From contig JBGTSJ010000007.1 in assembly GCA_041940305.1 (NCBI GenBank), positions 1-64,000 on the forward strand: a DNA stretch of 64,000 nt. The letters are read 5' to 3'. Below the pieces are notes generated by a model, which was not told the DNA's origin, made no database searches, and saw only the letters and a list, made by a program, of their open reading frames with translations. This document shows positions 17,222 through 25,119 of this stretch, in pieces. Origin of the DNA: JBGTSJ01 sp041940305 (GTDB lineage: Bacteria; Planctomycetota; Planctomycetia; Planctomycetales; Planctomycetaceae). Both the position numbers and the translations under genes were made by a program. Positions within the stretch are counted from its first letter, which is position 1. Each line of letters starts with the position of its first letter.

Positions 17222-17262
17222 GAGCCCGCCGCGCCAGCAAAGGCCGAACGTTGCCGAGCACC
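17222..17262. repeat. TAGCCCG-family repeat arm
   Basis: GAGCCCGCCGCGCCAGCAAA continues into GGCCGAACGTTGCCGAGCA. The second part is identical at 22331-22350, showing that the two intergenic copies share about 40 bp. Confidence 0.75.
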
Positions 17263-17336
17263 CCTCGTGGTCGGATCTCCCTTACAGAGAAAACGAGTCT
17301 CACGCCGTCGAAGCGGCTGCATCACCCCGCTGCCCT

Positions 17337-18176
17337 CTACTTGAACATCAGGTCGTCCGGCTGCGGCAGGTCTTCCAGTTCCGCAAGCCCGAACAACTCG
17401 AGGAACCGCCCGGTCGTGCGATACCGCACCGCGTCGTTGTCGGTGGACCGCTCCAGCTCGATCAGCTCCCGCCGCAGCAGTTGCCGCAGCAGCGCCCCCG
17501 CATTCGGCTTGCCGGTCGCTTCGATCGTCTCCTTGTCCACCGGCTGCTGGTACGCGACGAGCGCCAGAATCTCCAGCGCGTCCTGCGAGAGTTTCACGTC
17601 CTTCGGCCCCAGTCCGTACACGCGGTTCCGGACCGGTTCGAACTCCGGCGAAAGCTCCAGCCGATACCCGCCGGATCCCAGCCGCACCTCGTAGGGCCGC
17701 CCCTCCTGCTGGTACTGTCGGTTCAGTTCTTCAATCAGTTCATCCACCTGCTCGTGATCAAACCCGCCGCCGAGCAGATCCGCCAGACGTTTGCCCGTCA
17801 GCGGCTCTCCTCCGACGAACAGCAGCGCCTCCAGCACCTGCCGTGGAGTGACGGCCGGCGAGCCCTGCTCCGGTTCCGCCACCGCCGGCCCGGTCTCTGA
17901 CGCCACACCCGTGAAGTCCGATTCCCTTGGACCCCCGGTCGCATCGGCGGCGAAGACATCCCCCGATACTGGCTCCTCCTCGACTGCGTCGCCGATCTCC
18001 GCCGTCAGCTGCAGATCGGCGAATTCGGCGGCCTCCAGGGCGCGCAGGTACGCCGCCTCCAGATCCTCCGGCGACCAGTCGCACCCCTCATCCCGTGTAA
18101 CGCCCGTGAGCATCGCGCCGGCCTCGGCCGGCTCGATGATCGCGCGGAACGGCGTGTCGTCGCCGGAGTGGGACAT
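17337..18176 (-). CDS. scpB: Segregation and condensation protein B
   Basis: ScpB, the winged-helix partner of ScpA in the bacterial SMC condensin complex that organises and segregates the chromosome. The conserved core is residues about 110-270: VLEALLFVGGEPLTGKRLADLL, then LSQDALEILALVAYQQPVDKETIEA and the C-terminal RYRTTGRFLELFGLAELEDLP. The N-terminal about 105 residues are an acidic, variable extension (repeated Glu/Asp/Ala, predicted disordered) that is longer than in Firmicutes ScpB. The ATG at 18176 is the natural start. No scpA gene is in the window. Strand is opposite to the flanking genes, so it is probably transcribed alone. Confidence 0.92.
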   Translation of the reverse strand: MSHSGDDTPFRAIIEPAEAGAMLTGVTRDEGCDWSPEDLEAAYLRALEAAEFADLQLTAEIGDAVEEEPVSGDVFAADATGGPRESDFTGVASETGPAVAEPEQGSPAVTPRQVLEALLFVGGEPLTGKRLADLLGGGFDHEQVDELIEELNRQYQQEGRPYEVRLGSGGYRLELSPEFEPVRNRVYGLGPKDVKLSQDALEILALVAYQQPVDKETIEATGKPNAGALLRQLLRRELIELERSTDNDAVRYRTTGRFLELFGLAELEDLPQPDDLMFK

Positions 18177-18353
18177 GACGCTCTCTGCCTTGCAGCCTTA
18201 GGGGCCGAACTATAGGGACGAGGCCGGATCCGCCTCAAGACCGGTCGAACCCCGTCGGAGATTGGCCGTCCCTCCCGGACCTCATCTCGTCTTGACGCTC
18301 CTCGCCGGGCGAATTACATCGCCCAGTCCCCTCATCGCACGAAGGGTGCCAAC

Positions 18354-19271
18354 ATGCCCCGACCAAGCTTCCTGATCATCGGCGCGCCCAAGTGCGGCAC
18401 GACGGCGATGTATGAGTATCTCCGGCGTCACCCGGACGTCTTCATGCCGGAGAACAAGGAGCCGCACTACTTCGCCGATGACATCCACCAGGACACCTAC
18501 ATCCGCTGCGCCCACCGGTACGATGCGCTGTTCGCTCCGGCGCACGACGCGGCCGCGATCGGCGAAGCGTCCGTCTGGTACCTCTATTCCCGGACTGCCG
18601 CGCGGCGGATTCGAGCCGAGCTCGGCCCCGTCCGCATCATCGCCATGCTTCGAAACCCGGTCGATATGCTGCACTCGCTGCACAACCAGGGGCTCCTCGC
18701 CGGTACCGAGAATATCCGCGAATTCTCCGCCGCCCTCGCCGCCGAACACCGCCGCCGCCAGGGGGTGGACTGGCCTCACGGTCGCCCGGATTCCCGCCTC
18801 CTTTATCGCGACGTCGTCGATTTCGCGCCGCAGCTGGAGCGCTACTTCGACGAATTCGGACGGGAACACGTGCACGTAGTGCTGTACGACCGGTTCGCCC
18901 GGGATCCCGCCGCAGCCCATGCCGATTGCCTGTCGTTCTTACGGTTGCGGAGCGTTGCGGATTCGGAGTTCCCGGTCATCAACCGGAGCCGCAGCGTTCG
19001 CAGCCTGCGCCTGCAGCGACTGGTCCGCTATCCCCCCGCCTGGCTGAAGTCGTCCGCTCGCGCCGTCACGCCGACCCGACTGCGTCACGCGGCGATCCGC
19101 AGTCTGCTTCAGATTAATACGCCCCGCGCACCCCGCGTGCCGATCCCGCCTGATCTCCGCGTCCTGCTGACAGAACAGTTCGCTCCCAACGTCGAGCGGC
19201 TCGAGCGCCTGCTCGGCTGCAATCTCGCCGATTGGCGAACGACAAAGGAATCCGCGGACGCGGCAGCCTGA
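18354..19271 (+). CDS. PAPS-dependent sulfotransferase
   Basis: Transfers sulfate from 3'-phosphoadenosine 5'-phosphosulfate to a hydroxyl or amine acceptor, probably a carbohydrate. The 5'-phosphosulfate loop is FLIIGAPKCGTTAMYEYL at the very N-terminus; the 3'-phosphate site is RIIAMLRNPVDMLHSLH. KEPHYFADD resembles the heparan sulfate N-deacetylase/sulfotransferase group. There is no signal peptide, so it acts in the cytoplasm or at the inner membrane face. The 305-residue length is normal. It appears monocistronic. Acceptor unknown; planctomycetes carry many sulfotransferases and sulfatases. Confidence 0.92.
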   Translation: MPRPSFLIIGAPKCGTTAMYEYLRRHPDVFMPENKEPHYFADDIHQDTYIRCAHRYDALFAPAHDAAAIGEASVWYLYSRTAARRIRAELGPVRIIAMLRNPVDMLHSLHNQGLLAGTENIREFSAALAAEHRRRQGVDWPHGRPDSRLLYRDVVDFAPQLERYFDEFGREHVHVVLYDRFARDPAAAHADCLSFLRLRSVADSEFPVINRSRSVRSLRLQRLVRYPPAWLKSSARAVTPTRLRHAAIRSLLQINTPRAPRVPIPPDLRVLLTEQFAPNVERLERLLGCNLADWRTTKESADAAA

Positions 19272-19326
19272 ACTCCGACCGCCTCGTCCTTCCTCTTGAC
19301 ACTTTCCGAGGGCCGCTGCTAATCCT

Positions 19327-19343
19327 CCCCAGCCGCGCTGGGG
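19327..19343 (+). terminator. Possible hairpin terminator after the sulfotransferase gene
   Basis: CCCCAGCCGCGCTGGGG forms a 7-bp stem with a 3-base loop, followed by TAGCCCTTTCT. The T-run is weak, so intrinsic termination is only possible. The rest of the 336-bp spacer 19272-19607 shows no gene. Confidence 0.3.
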
Positions 19344-19607
19344 TAGCCCTTTCTACAGCTGAGGAGTCCCCCCGGCCCTGGATGTTTCGGCGCCGACTCC
19401 CAAACGGGGTGCATGTCCGGAAGCAGACCGAGCGCCGGTCCCCGGACATCCGTGAGTTATCGATGGCCTCGCATCGAATGTCGGCCGTCCGCCGTCGTAC
19501 CGGCGAAATCGTGCCTCGCAACCCGTATTGACCCCCCGCAGGAAGTGGGGCATAGTTCAGCGGCACTATGCCGCGAGCTGTTCCACTCGCGTTGAGGAGT
19601 CAACGAA

Positions 19608-20435
19608 ATGCTGCAATCGATTCGAGTTGTCGGGCGTCCTGTCGTCGTGGGATTGATGTTCGCGCTCGGCGCGACCGCTCTCGTCGCCAATCGCTCCGTC
19701 GCGGACGACCCCGCTGCCCAAACCGCTGCCGCGCCCGGAGAAACGGCTGCCGAGCATCCGCTCAAGCCCGCCATCCGCCTCGCCCAGGCCAGCCTGGAGG
19801 CGCTGCAGACGGTCGAGGACTATGAAGCCGTCATCACTCGCCGCGAGCTGATCAACGGCCAGCTCAACACGGAGACGATGCGGATGAAGTTCCGCGAGGA
19901 CCCGTTTAGCGTTTACCTGCTGTTCGGCGGGGAGAACGCCGGCCGAGAGGTGCTGTTCGTCAAAGGGCGGAACCAGGACATGCTGCTTGCCCACGAAGGC
20001 TCCGGTTTCAAGTCCTTCTTCGGCACGATCTCCCTCAAGCCCGATGATCCGCAGGTGACGGCCGAGAGCCGCCACAAGATCACCGACATTGGTCTCCGCA
20101 ATATGATCACCGCCATCGCCGAGCGCTGGGAGGAAGAGTCGAAGTACGGCGAATGCGAGGTCCAGTACTACCAGAACGCCAAGCTCAATGAAAAACCGTG
20201 CCTCGTCATCGAGTGCACGCATCCGCGCCCGCGCAAGCAGTTTCAGTTCCACACCTCGCGGCTGTTCCTCGACAAGGAGACCAATTACCCGGTCCGCGTC
20301 GAAAACTGGGGCTTTCCCGCCCAGGCCGGCGGCAAGCCCTACCTCATCGAGGAATACACCTACAGCGATCTGAAGACGAACCTCGGCCTCACTGACATCG
20401 ACTTCGACCGCTCGAACCCGGCGTACAAGTTCTGA
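19608..20435 (+). CDS. Exported DUF1571-family protein
   Basis: The 275-residue protein has an N-terminal signal sequence (VVVGLMFALGATALVANRSVA) and a mature domain matching the planctomycete DUF1571 family: LEALQTVEDYEAVITRRE, MRMKFREDPFSVYLLF, GREVLFVKGRNQDMLLAHEG, CLVIECTHPRPRKQFQFH. The fold is expected to be LolA/LppX-like, a half-barrel that binds lipid, but no substrate is known. The ATG has GAGGAG nine bases upstream, a good ribosome binding site. It stands alone between the sulfotransferase and a convergent toxin-antitoxin pair. Confidence 0.8.
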   Translation: MLQSIRVVGRPVVVGLMFALGATALVANRSVADDPAAQTAAAPGETAAEHPLKPAIRLAQASLEALQTVEDYEAVITRRELINGQLNTETMRMKFREDPFSVYLLFGGENAGREVLFVKGRNQDMLLAHEGSGFKSFFGTISLKPDDPQVTAESRHKITDIGLRNMITAIAERWEEESKYGECEVQYYQNAKLNEKPCLVIECTHPRPRKQFQFHTSRLFLDKETNYPVRVENWGFPAQAGGKPYLIEEYTYSDLKTNLGLTDIDFDRSNPAYKF

Positions 20436-20491
20436 TCGTCCGAGCGCGCCGAGTGACACAAAGCCTAGTCCGGCTGCGATGGACTGTTTCA

Positions 20492-20824
20492 TCACGTCTC
20501 GTCGATATCTTCGGCCCCCAGCCAGTCCTGTCCCGGACCGAGAACGCGCAGGATGAGGACGTCCCGGCCGCGAATCTCAAAGACGCCGCGGTAGACGCGA
20601 CCTCGACGCGTCTTGAACAGGAACTGACGCAGGTCACGGCCTGGAAAAAACTCCGACTCTTCCAGACGGGAATATCCGGCAGGCGCCGCTTTGATCCTTC
20701 GGAGGGCAGCCTCGTAAGCCGCGAACCAACTGATGGCGCCTGCCCGCGACCGGGCGTGCAGCCACTCGACAATGCTGCGAACGTCGCGGCGGGCGAGCGA
20801 ATGCGTGACGACGCGATGCGTCAT
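20492..20824 (-). CDS. ParE/RelE-superfamily toxin
   Basis: The 110-residue basic protein shows the ParE/RelE plan: RRDVRSIVEWLHARSRAGAISWFAAYEAALRRI helical hairpin, then the strand pattern RQFLFKTRRGRVYRGVFEIRGRDVLILRVLGPGQDW. RelE toxins cleave ribosome-bound mRNA and ParE toxins act on gyrase; this sequence does not decide between them. The gene begins inside the end of the antitoxin gene (4-bp ATGA overlap at 20821-20824), so the two are translationally coupled with the antitoxin first. Confidence 0.85.
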   Translation of the reverse strand: MTHRVVTHSLARRDVRSIVEWLHARSRAGAISWFAAYEAALRRIKAAPAGYSRLEESEFFPGRDLRQFLFKTRRGRVYRGVFEIRGRDVLILRVLGPGQDWLGAEDIDET

Positions 20825-21081
20825 TGTCGCGATAACTTCTCCAGCAGCTGACGCGTTTCCTGCAGATGCGCGTCGACAGAAATGCTCACATCCCCGGCAT
20901 CAATCTCATCGAGTGCCTGCTGCACCATTGAGACGGCCTTTTCCCGGCGGGCAGCCTGATTCTGCAGTTCCCACTCAACCAGTACTTCCTCCGGAGATGG
21001 TGTGGGTTCGCCTGTGCGCAATCGTTCCCCGACGTACTGATGAAATGCAGCCAGTTCGGCGGTCTGTTCCGTCGCGGGCAT
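20821..21081 (-). CDS. Antitoxin of the ParE/RelE-type module
   Basis: The 86-residue acidic protein precedes the toxin gene and overlaps it by 4 bp. It starts MPATEQTAELAAFHQYVGERL, with AGGAT about seven bases before the ATG. The C-terminal part (VSMVQQALDEIDAGDVSISVDAHLQETRQ) is a long helix plus tail typical of antitoxins that wrap a toxin. No clear ribbon-helix-helix motif is visible, so the DNA-binding mode is uncertain. The function is assigned mainly from gene order, size and overlap. Confidence 0.75.
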   Translation of the reverse strand: MPATEQTAELAAFHQYVGERLRTGEPTPSPEEVLVEWELQNQAARREKAVSMVQQALDEIDAGDVSISVDAHLQETRQLLEKLSRQ

Positions 21082-21168
21082 TGAAGGATCCTTTGTTCTG
21101 CAATCCGGCCATTATATGGGTCGGCCGCATTGCGCGGAATCCGGAACGCCCTTCCCGAAAGCCACCGC

Positions 21169-22275
21169 TCACCCCACTCGGACGGCTCCCCCGCCGTCCC
21201 GCGCCGACGCCAGGCACGCATCCAGCACCTGCTGCGTCTTCAGCGCGATCTCCGGCCAGTAGTTGTCCGGCTTCCCGCTCAGCGCCAGTTCCGAGAACGT
21301 CCGGAACAGTTGTGTCTCCTGGGCCGTCGGGTGCCCGTGGCTGTATTCGGAGACCGCGATCCGCCGCGGATGCCGCTCCATCGTGAAATCGCACACCCGC
21401 TGCGACATGTGCGAGTTCTCCACGACGAACGCTGATTCGCTCCCCTGAAACGGCAGCACGAAGTCGTCCACGTGCAGCCACCCCTTCGAACCGCTGACCG
21501 TCGCGTGCTGCTGGTGCGCCGTCAGGAATGAACAGTAGAACCCCGCCGTCACGCCGCCGTCGAAGAACAACTCGGCTGAGAACTCCGTCGGCACCGGCTC
21601 CGGGCTGTCGCCCCGGCCGTACTCGCCCAGCATCTGCCCCGTCACCTTCCGCGGCAGCTGCCCGTTCATCACCCACAGCGCGAACCGGGCCGTGTACCAG
21701 CCCAGGTCCCCCAGGCAGCCGTACGGCTCCAGTTCGCTGCTGACACGGATGTTCCCCTGCAGAAAGTCATCCGGCGCCCGAAAGCTGAAATGCGCGTGAA
21801 TTCGCCGAACCTCGCCGATGCTCTCGCCGTCATTCAGCACGTCACGGATTTTCGGCAACCGCCCGCTGTGCATGAACATCACGCCGTCCATGAACTGCAC
21901 CTTGTTCTTCCGGCAGGCGTCGATCATCTCCTGCAGGTCGTCGCCATTGAGCGCGCACGGCTTCTCACACAGCACATGCTTCCCGGCTTCCGCCGCCCGG
22001 ATCACCCACTCCTTCCGCAGCCCCGTCGGCAGCGGGATGTACACAGCGTCCACGTCTGTGCGGGCGAGAAGCTTCTCATATCCTCCCACCGCTGCCGGAA
22101 CCTCCGGAAACACCACATCCGACTGGCACTCCCGGATGAACTCCGCCGCCCGCGATTGCTCCCGGCTGGCGACCGCCGTGAGCGTCGCGTTCCCCGCGTT
22201 CCGGATCGAGCGCCAGTTCTTCCGCGCGATCCCCGCCGCCCCCAGAATTCCCCAACGGCATACCGACTGACTCAT
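21169..22275 (-). CDS. Gfo/Idh/MocA-family NAD(P)-dependent oxidoreductase
   Basis: Two-domain dehydrogenase acting on sugars, inositols or related compounds. The N-terminal Rossmann fold has GILGAAGIARKN and the conserved AGKHVLCEKPCAL loop whose EKP lysine is part of the active site; the C-terminal domain (from about residue 125, MDGVMFMHSGRLPKIRDVL) is the mixed alpha/beta substrate domain with LGDLGWY. The start at 22275 is chosen because GAGGA lies five bases upstream; the open frame upstream reads through a TAGCCCG-type repeat and is not coding. No export signal. The 368-residue length is normal; substrate unknown. Confidence 0.92.
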   Translation of the reverse strand: MSQSVCRWGILGAAGIARKNWRSIRNAGNATLTAVASREQSRAAEFIRECQSDVVFPEVPAAVGGYEKLLARTDVDAVYIPLPTGLRKEWVIRAAEAGKHVLCEKPCALNGDDLQEMIDACRKNKVQFMDGVMFMHSGRLPKIRDVLNDGESIGEVRRIHAHFSFRAPDDFLQGNIRVSSELEPYGCLGDLGWYTARFALWVMNGQLPRKVTGQMLGEYGRGDSPEPVPTEFSAELFFDGGVTAGFYCSFLTAHQQHATVSGSKGWLHVDDFVLPFQGSESAFVVENSHMSQRVCDFTMERHPRRIAVSEYSHGHPTAQETQLFRTFSELALSGKPDNYWPEIALKTQQVLDACLASARDGGGAVRVG

Positions 22276-22310
22276 GTGTTCCTCGCTCAGGTGATGTAGC
22301 CGCACACTGC

Positions 22311-22350
22311 TAGCCCGACGCGCCAGCAAGGGCCGAACGTTGCCGAGCAT
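22311..22350. repeat. TAGCCCG-family repeat arm upstream of the oxidoreductase
   Basis: TAGCCCGACGCGCCAGCAAG followed by GGCCGAACGTTGCCGAGCAT. It matches 17222-17262 over about 40 bp and the left arm of the in-gene copy at 13789. Confidence 0.8.
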
Positions 22351-22359
22351 TGATCCCTC

Positions 22360-22394
22360 CAGAAACCCGGCCTCTTCGAGAATCCAGGTTTCCG
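22360..22394. repeat. Imperfect copy of the AGAAACCCGG hairpin repeat
   Basis: CAGAAACCCGGCCTCTTCGA with a degraded right half CCAGGTTTCC. A perfect 36-bp version lies at 26432-26467. Confidence 0.6.
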
Positions 22395-22415
22395 GAGATG
22401 TCGGCATTCACTCGA

Positions 22416-22438
22416 CCGCTCCCTGCCGGTCGCGGCTC
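22416..22438. repeat. Single arm of the GCCGCGACCGG repeat
   Basis: CCGCTCCCTGCCGGTCGCGG is the reverse complement of the left arms of the two in-gene copies at 37767 and 38085, showing that this element also exists in non-coding DNA. Confidence 0.7.
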
Positions 22439-22516
22439 TTCAGCGATACGCCGCCAACATAGACGCTCCGCCCCCGGTTGCAAACCACCACGACGTCTGG
22501 GAAATTCAGCGCCAAC

Positions 22517-22543
22517 GAGCGGCGGGGTTCAACCCCGCCGCTC
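22517..22543 (+). promoter_or_regulatory. Perfect hairpin just upstream of trpE
   Basis: GAGCGGCGGGG - TTCAA - CCCCGCCGCTC: an 11-bp perfect stem with a 5-base loop, ending 14 bases before the trpE ATG. It could hinder ribosome access or be simply another repeat. I see no Trp-rich leader peptide, so classical attenuation is not supported. Confidence 0.5.
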
Positions 22544-22557
22544 ATACGAGAGACACC

Positions 22558-24051
22558 ATGCCGCAACACGTCCCCCCGCTCGATGAATTCCGCCAGCTGG
22601 CGACCCGGTCGCGCCTCGTCCCCATCTACCGTCGCCTCCTCAGCGACACGCTCACCCCGGTCTCGGCTTACTGCTGCATCGCCGACGCCGACAGCTCATT
22701 CCTCTTCGAAAGCGTCGTCGGGGGGGAAAAGGTCGGTCGCTACAGCTTCGTCGGGGCCGATCCGTTCCTGCACTTCGCCGCCACTCGCACCTCGCTCACC
22801 ATCACCGGCCCCGACGGGTCGCACACCCGCGAAGTCGCCGACCCTCTCGCCGAACTCGGCACGCTCCTCGCCGAGTACCCCGCCCCGCATCTTCCCGGGC
22901 TGCCACGATTCAGCGGCGGAGCCGTCGGCTACGCCGGCTACGACGTCGTCCGCTACGCCGAGCATCTTCCCGACGCACCCGAGGACGACCGACAAATCCC
23001 TGACCTGGAGTTCGCCCTCTACGACCGCATGGTCATCTTCGACAACATCAACAAGACGGTCACCATCGTCGTCCACGCCCGGGCCGACGCGCCCGACCTC
23101 GACACCGAATACGGCCGCGCCGTCGAGCGCATCGATGAACTCTGCCGGCGACTCGCATCCGTCCCCGCCGCGCTCAAGCCGCTCGAAGCCCCGCAGCGCG
23201 GCAATCCGGCTCTCGCATTTCAGTCCAACACGACGCAGCCCGAGTTCGAATCCGCCGTCGAGCGCTGCCAGGAGTACATCCGCGCCGGCGACATTTTCCA
23301 GGTCGTGATCAGCCAGCGCCTCCAGCTGGAAACCCGGGCCCGTCCGCTCGATATCTACCGTGCCCTCCGCGTGGTGAATCCCAGCCCCTTCATGTTCCTG
23401 CTCAATACCCCGGACGTCACGCTCGTCGGCAGTTCCCCCGAGATCATGGTTCGCGTCGAAGACGGCGAGACGACGATCCGCCCGCTCGCCGGCACGCGCC
23501 GCCGCGGTGCGACTGAAGCTGAAGACCGCGCCCTTGCCGAAGAGCTGCTGGGCGATCCCAAGGAACGGGCCGAGCACGTGATGCTCGTCGATCTCGCCCG
23601 CAACGACGTCGGCCGCGTCGCTCAATACGGCAGCGTCCGCCTCTCCGACGTCATGCAGGTCGAGCGCTACAGCCACGTGATGCACATCACGTCCAACGTC
23701 AACGGCCTACTCAAGCCCGGCCTCACCTCTCTCGACGCCCTCCGCGCCGGCCTTCCGGCCGGCACGGTCTCCGGCGCGCCGAAAGTCCGAGCCATGGAGA
23801 TCATCGACGAAGTCGAGAAACACCGCCGCGGCCCTTACGGCGGAGCCGTCGGCTACATCGACTTCACCGGCAACATGGATACCTGTATCGCCCTGAGGAC
23901 GCTCGTCATGCAGGACCAGACCGTCTACGTCCAGGCCGGCGCCGGCATCGTGGCCGACAGCGTGCCGGCGAGCGAGTATCAGGAGACGCTGAACAAAGCC
24001 CAGGGGTTGTTGCGGGCGATTGAGGTCGCCGAGTCGTGGAATGATGGGTGA
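22558..24051 (+). CDS. trpE: Anthranilate synthase component I
   Basis: First committed enzyme of tryptophan synthesis: chorismate plus ammonia (from TrpG glutaminase) gives anthranilate. The N-terminal domain contains the Trp-feedback region (SSFLFESVVGGEKVGRYSF, variant of the LLES motif). The C-terminal chorismate-binding domain has VGSSPEIMVRVEDG, RPLAGTRRRGATEAED, DLARNDVGRV, the GTVSGAPKVRAMEII signature and YGGAVGYIDFTGNMDTCIALRT. The 497-residue length is typical. No trpG is adjacent, so the amidotransferase subunit is encoded elsewhere. ADC synthase (PabB) is the main alternative but the sequence fits TrpE better. Confidence 0.94.
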   Translation: MPQHVPPLDEFRQLATRSRLVPIYRRLLSDTLTPVSAYCCIADADSSFLFESVVGGEKVGRYSFVGADPFLHFAATRTSLTITGPDGSHTREVADPLAELGTLLAEYPAPHLPGLPRFSGGAVGYAGYDVVRYAEHLPDAPEDDRQIPDLEFALYDRMVIFDNINKTVTIVVHARADAPDLDTEYGRAVERIDELCRRLASVPAALKPLEAPQRGNPALAFQSNTTQPEFESAVERCQEYIRAGDIFQVVISQRLQLETRARPLDIYRALRVVNPSPFMFLLNTPDVTLVGSSPEIMVRVEDGETTIRPLAGTRRRGATEAEDRALAEELLGDPKERAEHVMLVDLARNDVGRVAQYGSVRLSDVMQVERYSHVMHITSNVNGLLKPGLTSLDALRAGLPAGTVSGAPKVRAMEIIDEVEKHRRGPYGGAVGYIDFTGNMDTCIALRTLVMQDQTVYVQAGAGIVADSVPASEYQETLNKAQGLLRAIEVAESWNDG

Positions 24052-24115
24052 ACCGGCAGCGGACGGCGTGAGCCAGTCAGGCGGTCGGTAATCCGTGGGA
24101 ACACGCTCGACAGAC

Positions 24116-24679
24116 TTACGTCTGCCGCTCTCGGTTCGCATCCTTCACGTACCGCCGAAAGACCGTCCGCCCGGCGCCACGCAGGAGCCCGCGGCGCGCC
24201 CCATTGTGCAGCACTCCGAAAGCGAAGAGCAGTAGGGTGGCCGCTCCGACCCAGAGGCGCTGCCGCAGCACATCGTCAGCCGCCACGCGGCGAAACAAAG
24301 GGACGAACCATGCGTCCGCGATCACGGCGTTCGGGGCTTCCGAACTGGTCACGAGGGGATCATATGCGAGTTCTTCGGGGAGTGGAATCACCTCCGCCCC
24401 GGGGGTCGACGCCGCCAGTTCACTCCGCGCCAGCCGTGCGGCGAAGTCGGGATCAGTCTCGAGGGCGTCGGCGACCCGCTGCAGATGCCGGACTTCCCGC
24501 TGGCGTCCGATGAGTTCCGCCTGCCGGGTGCGATGCTCACGGTCCAGATCGGCCCAGATCACCACGCGCGCCGAGAGAGCGCACACGGCGTACATCCCGA
24601 TTGCGGCGAACAGACAGAGCCAAAACAGAAGCGACGTGATCGTCCGTCGCGGCGTCAAGGTGTCCGATTCGGCGGTCAT
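24116..24679 (-). CDS. FtsB/DivIC-like (septum formation initiator) membrane protein
   Basis: The protein has an N-terminal membrane helix (TSLLFWLCLFAAIGMYAVCALSARVVI), then a coiled coil (LDREHRTRQAELIGRQREVRHLQRVADALETDPDFAARLARSEL) in the arrangement of FtsB/DivIC, a linker, and a second C-terminal helix (LWVGAATLLLFAFGVLHNG) that ordinary FtsB lacks. The ATG at 24679 has a perfect AGGAGG eight bases upstream; the longer ATG at 24721 is less likely. It lies downstream of eno with one small gene between, the same order as eno-ftsB in proteobacteria. Family call is by architecture and synteny. Confidence 0.65.
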   Translation of the reverse strand: MTAESDTLTPRRTITSLLFWLCLFAAIGMYAVCALSARVVIWADLDREHRTRQAELIGRQREVRHLQRVADALETDPDFAARLARSELAASTPGAEVIPLPEELAYDPLVTSSEAPNAVIADAWFVPLFRRVAADDVLRQRLWVGAATLLLFAFGVLHNGARRGLLRGAGRTVFRRYVKDANRERQT

Positions 24680-24762
24680 CTCTCCGGCCTCCTGCCGGCT
24701 GGCGACGTCGGGCGATGTCAATCGCCGCTGCCCTCTAGATTCAGCCGCAGTCGCCTGTCGGT

Positions 24763-25086
24763 TCAGCCGACGTTTCGCGGTGGATACTGCTGCTCCAGGA
24801 TCGCGTCCAGTGACTCGTACGCTTCGAGGGCATAACCTGTATCGCCGTCATAGAGTTGTGCACGATCCAGAACGTTGCCCGAAATCCTTCCAAATGCGGC
24901 ACAGATGCTATCAGCATCCAGTCCCGACTCGTACGCCCGATTCAGGAACAGGAAAATACAACCATTGATGGCATCCCGGTTGCCGGCGGATTTCTTGAGG
25001 CAATCCGCGGCTTCGATGACGAACGCATAGGCAGGGTGATTCTCATCGATGGCTGCAGTTTCGATCGGACGGGACGAATCGGACAT
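24763..25086 (-). CDS. Hypothetical protein, 107 aa
   Basis: Small acidic soluble protein (MSDSSRPIETAAIDENHPAYAF) with mostly helical content, for example FVIEAADCLKKSAGNRDAINGCIF and YALEAYESLDAILEQQYPP. No signal, membrane helix or known motif. It lies 33 bp downstream of eno and 83 bp upstream of the FtsB-like gene on the same strand, so it is probably in the eno transcript. Amino acid use is less GC-driven than its neighbours. Function unknown. Confidence 0.6.
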   Translation of the reverse strand: MSDSSRPIETAAIDENHPAYAFVIEAADCLKKSAGNRDAINGCIFLFLNRAYESGLDADSICAAFGRISGNVLDRAQLYDGDTGYALEAYESLDAILEQQYPPRNVG

Positions 25087-25119
25087 GCCACTGTTCCCCC
25101 CGGGAAGCCGGGCGTTGCT

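Noticed and set aside
20492..21081. Mobile element carrying the toxin-antitoxin pair
   Set aside because: No transposase, integrase or flanking repeats around the pair; it appears as a stand-alone chromosomal module.
22276..22407. 44-residue N-terminal extension of the Gfo/Idh/MocA oxidoreductase
   Set aside because: It reads through the TAGCCCG repeat, and a good ribosome binding site lies before the ATG at 22275.
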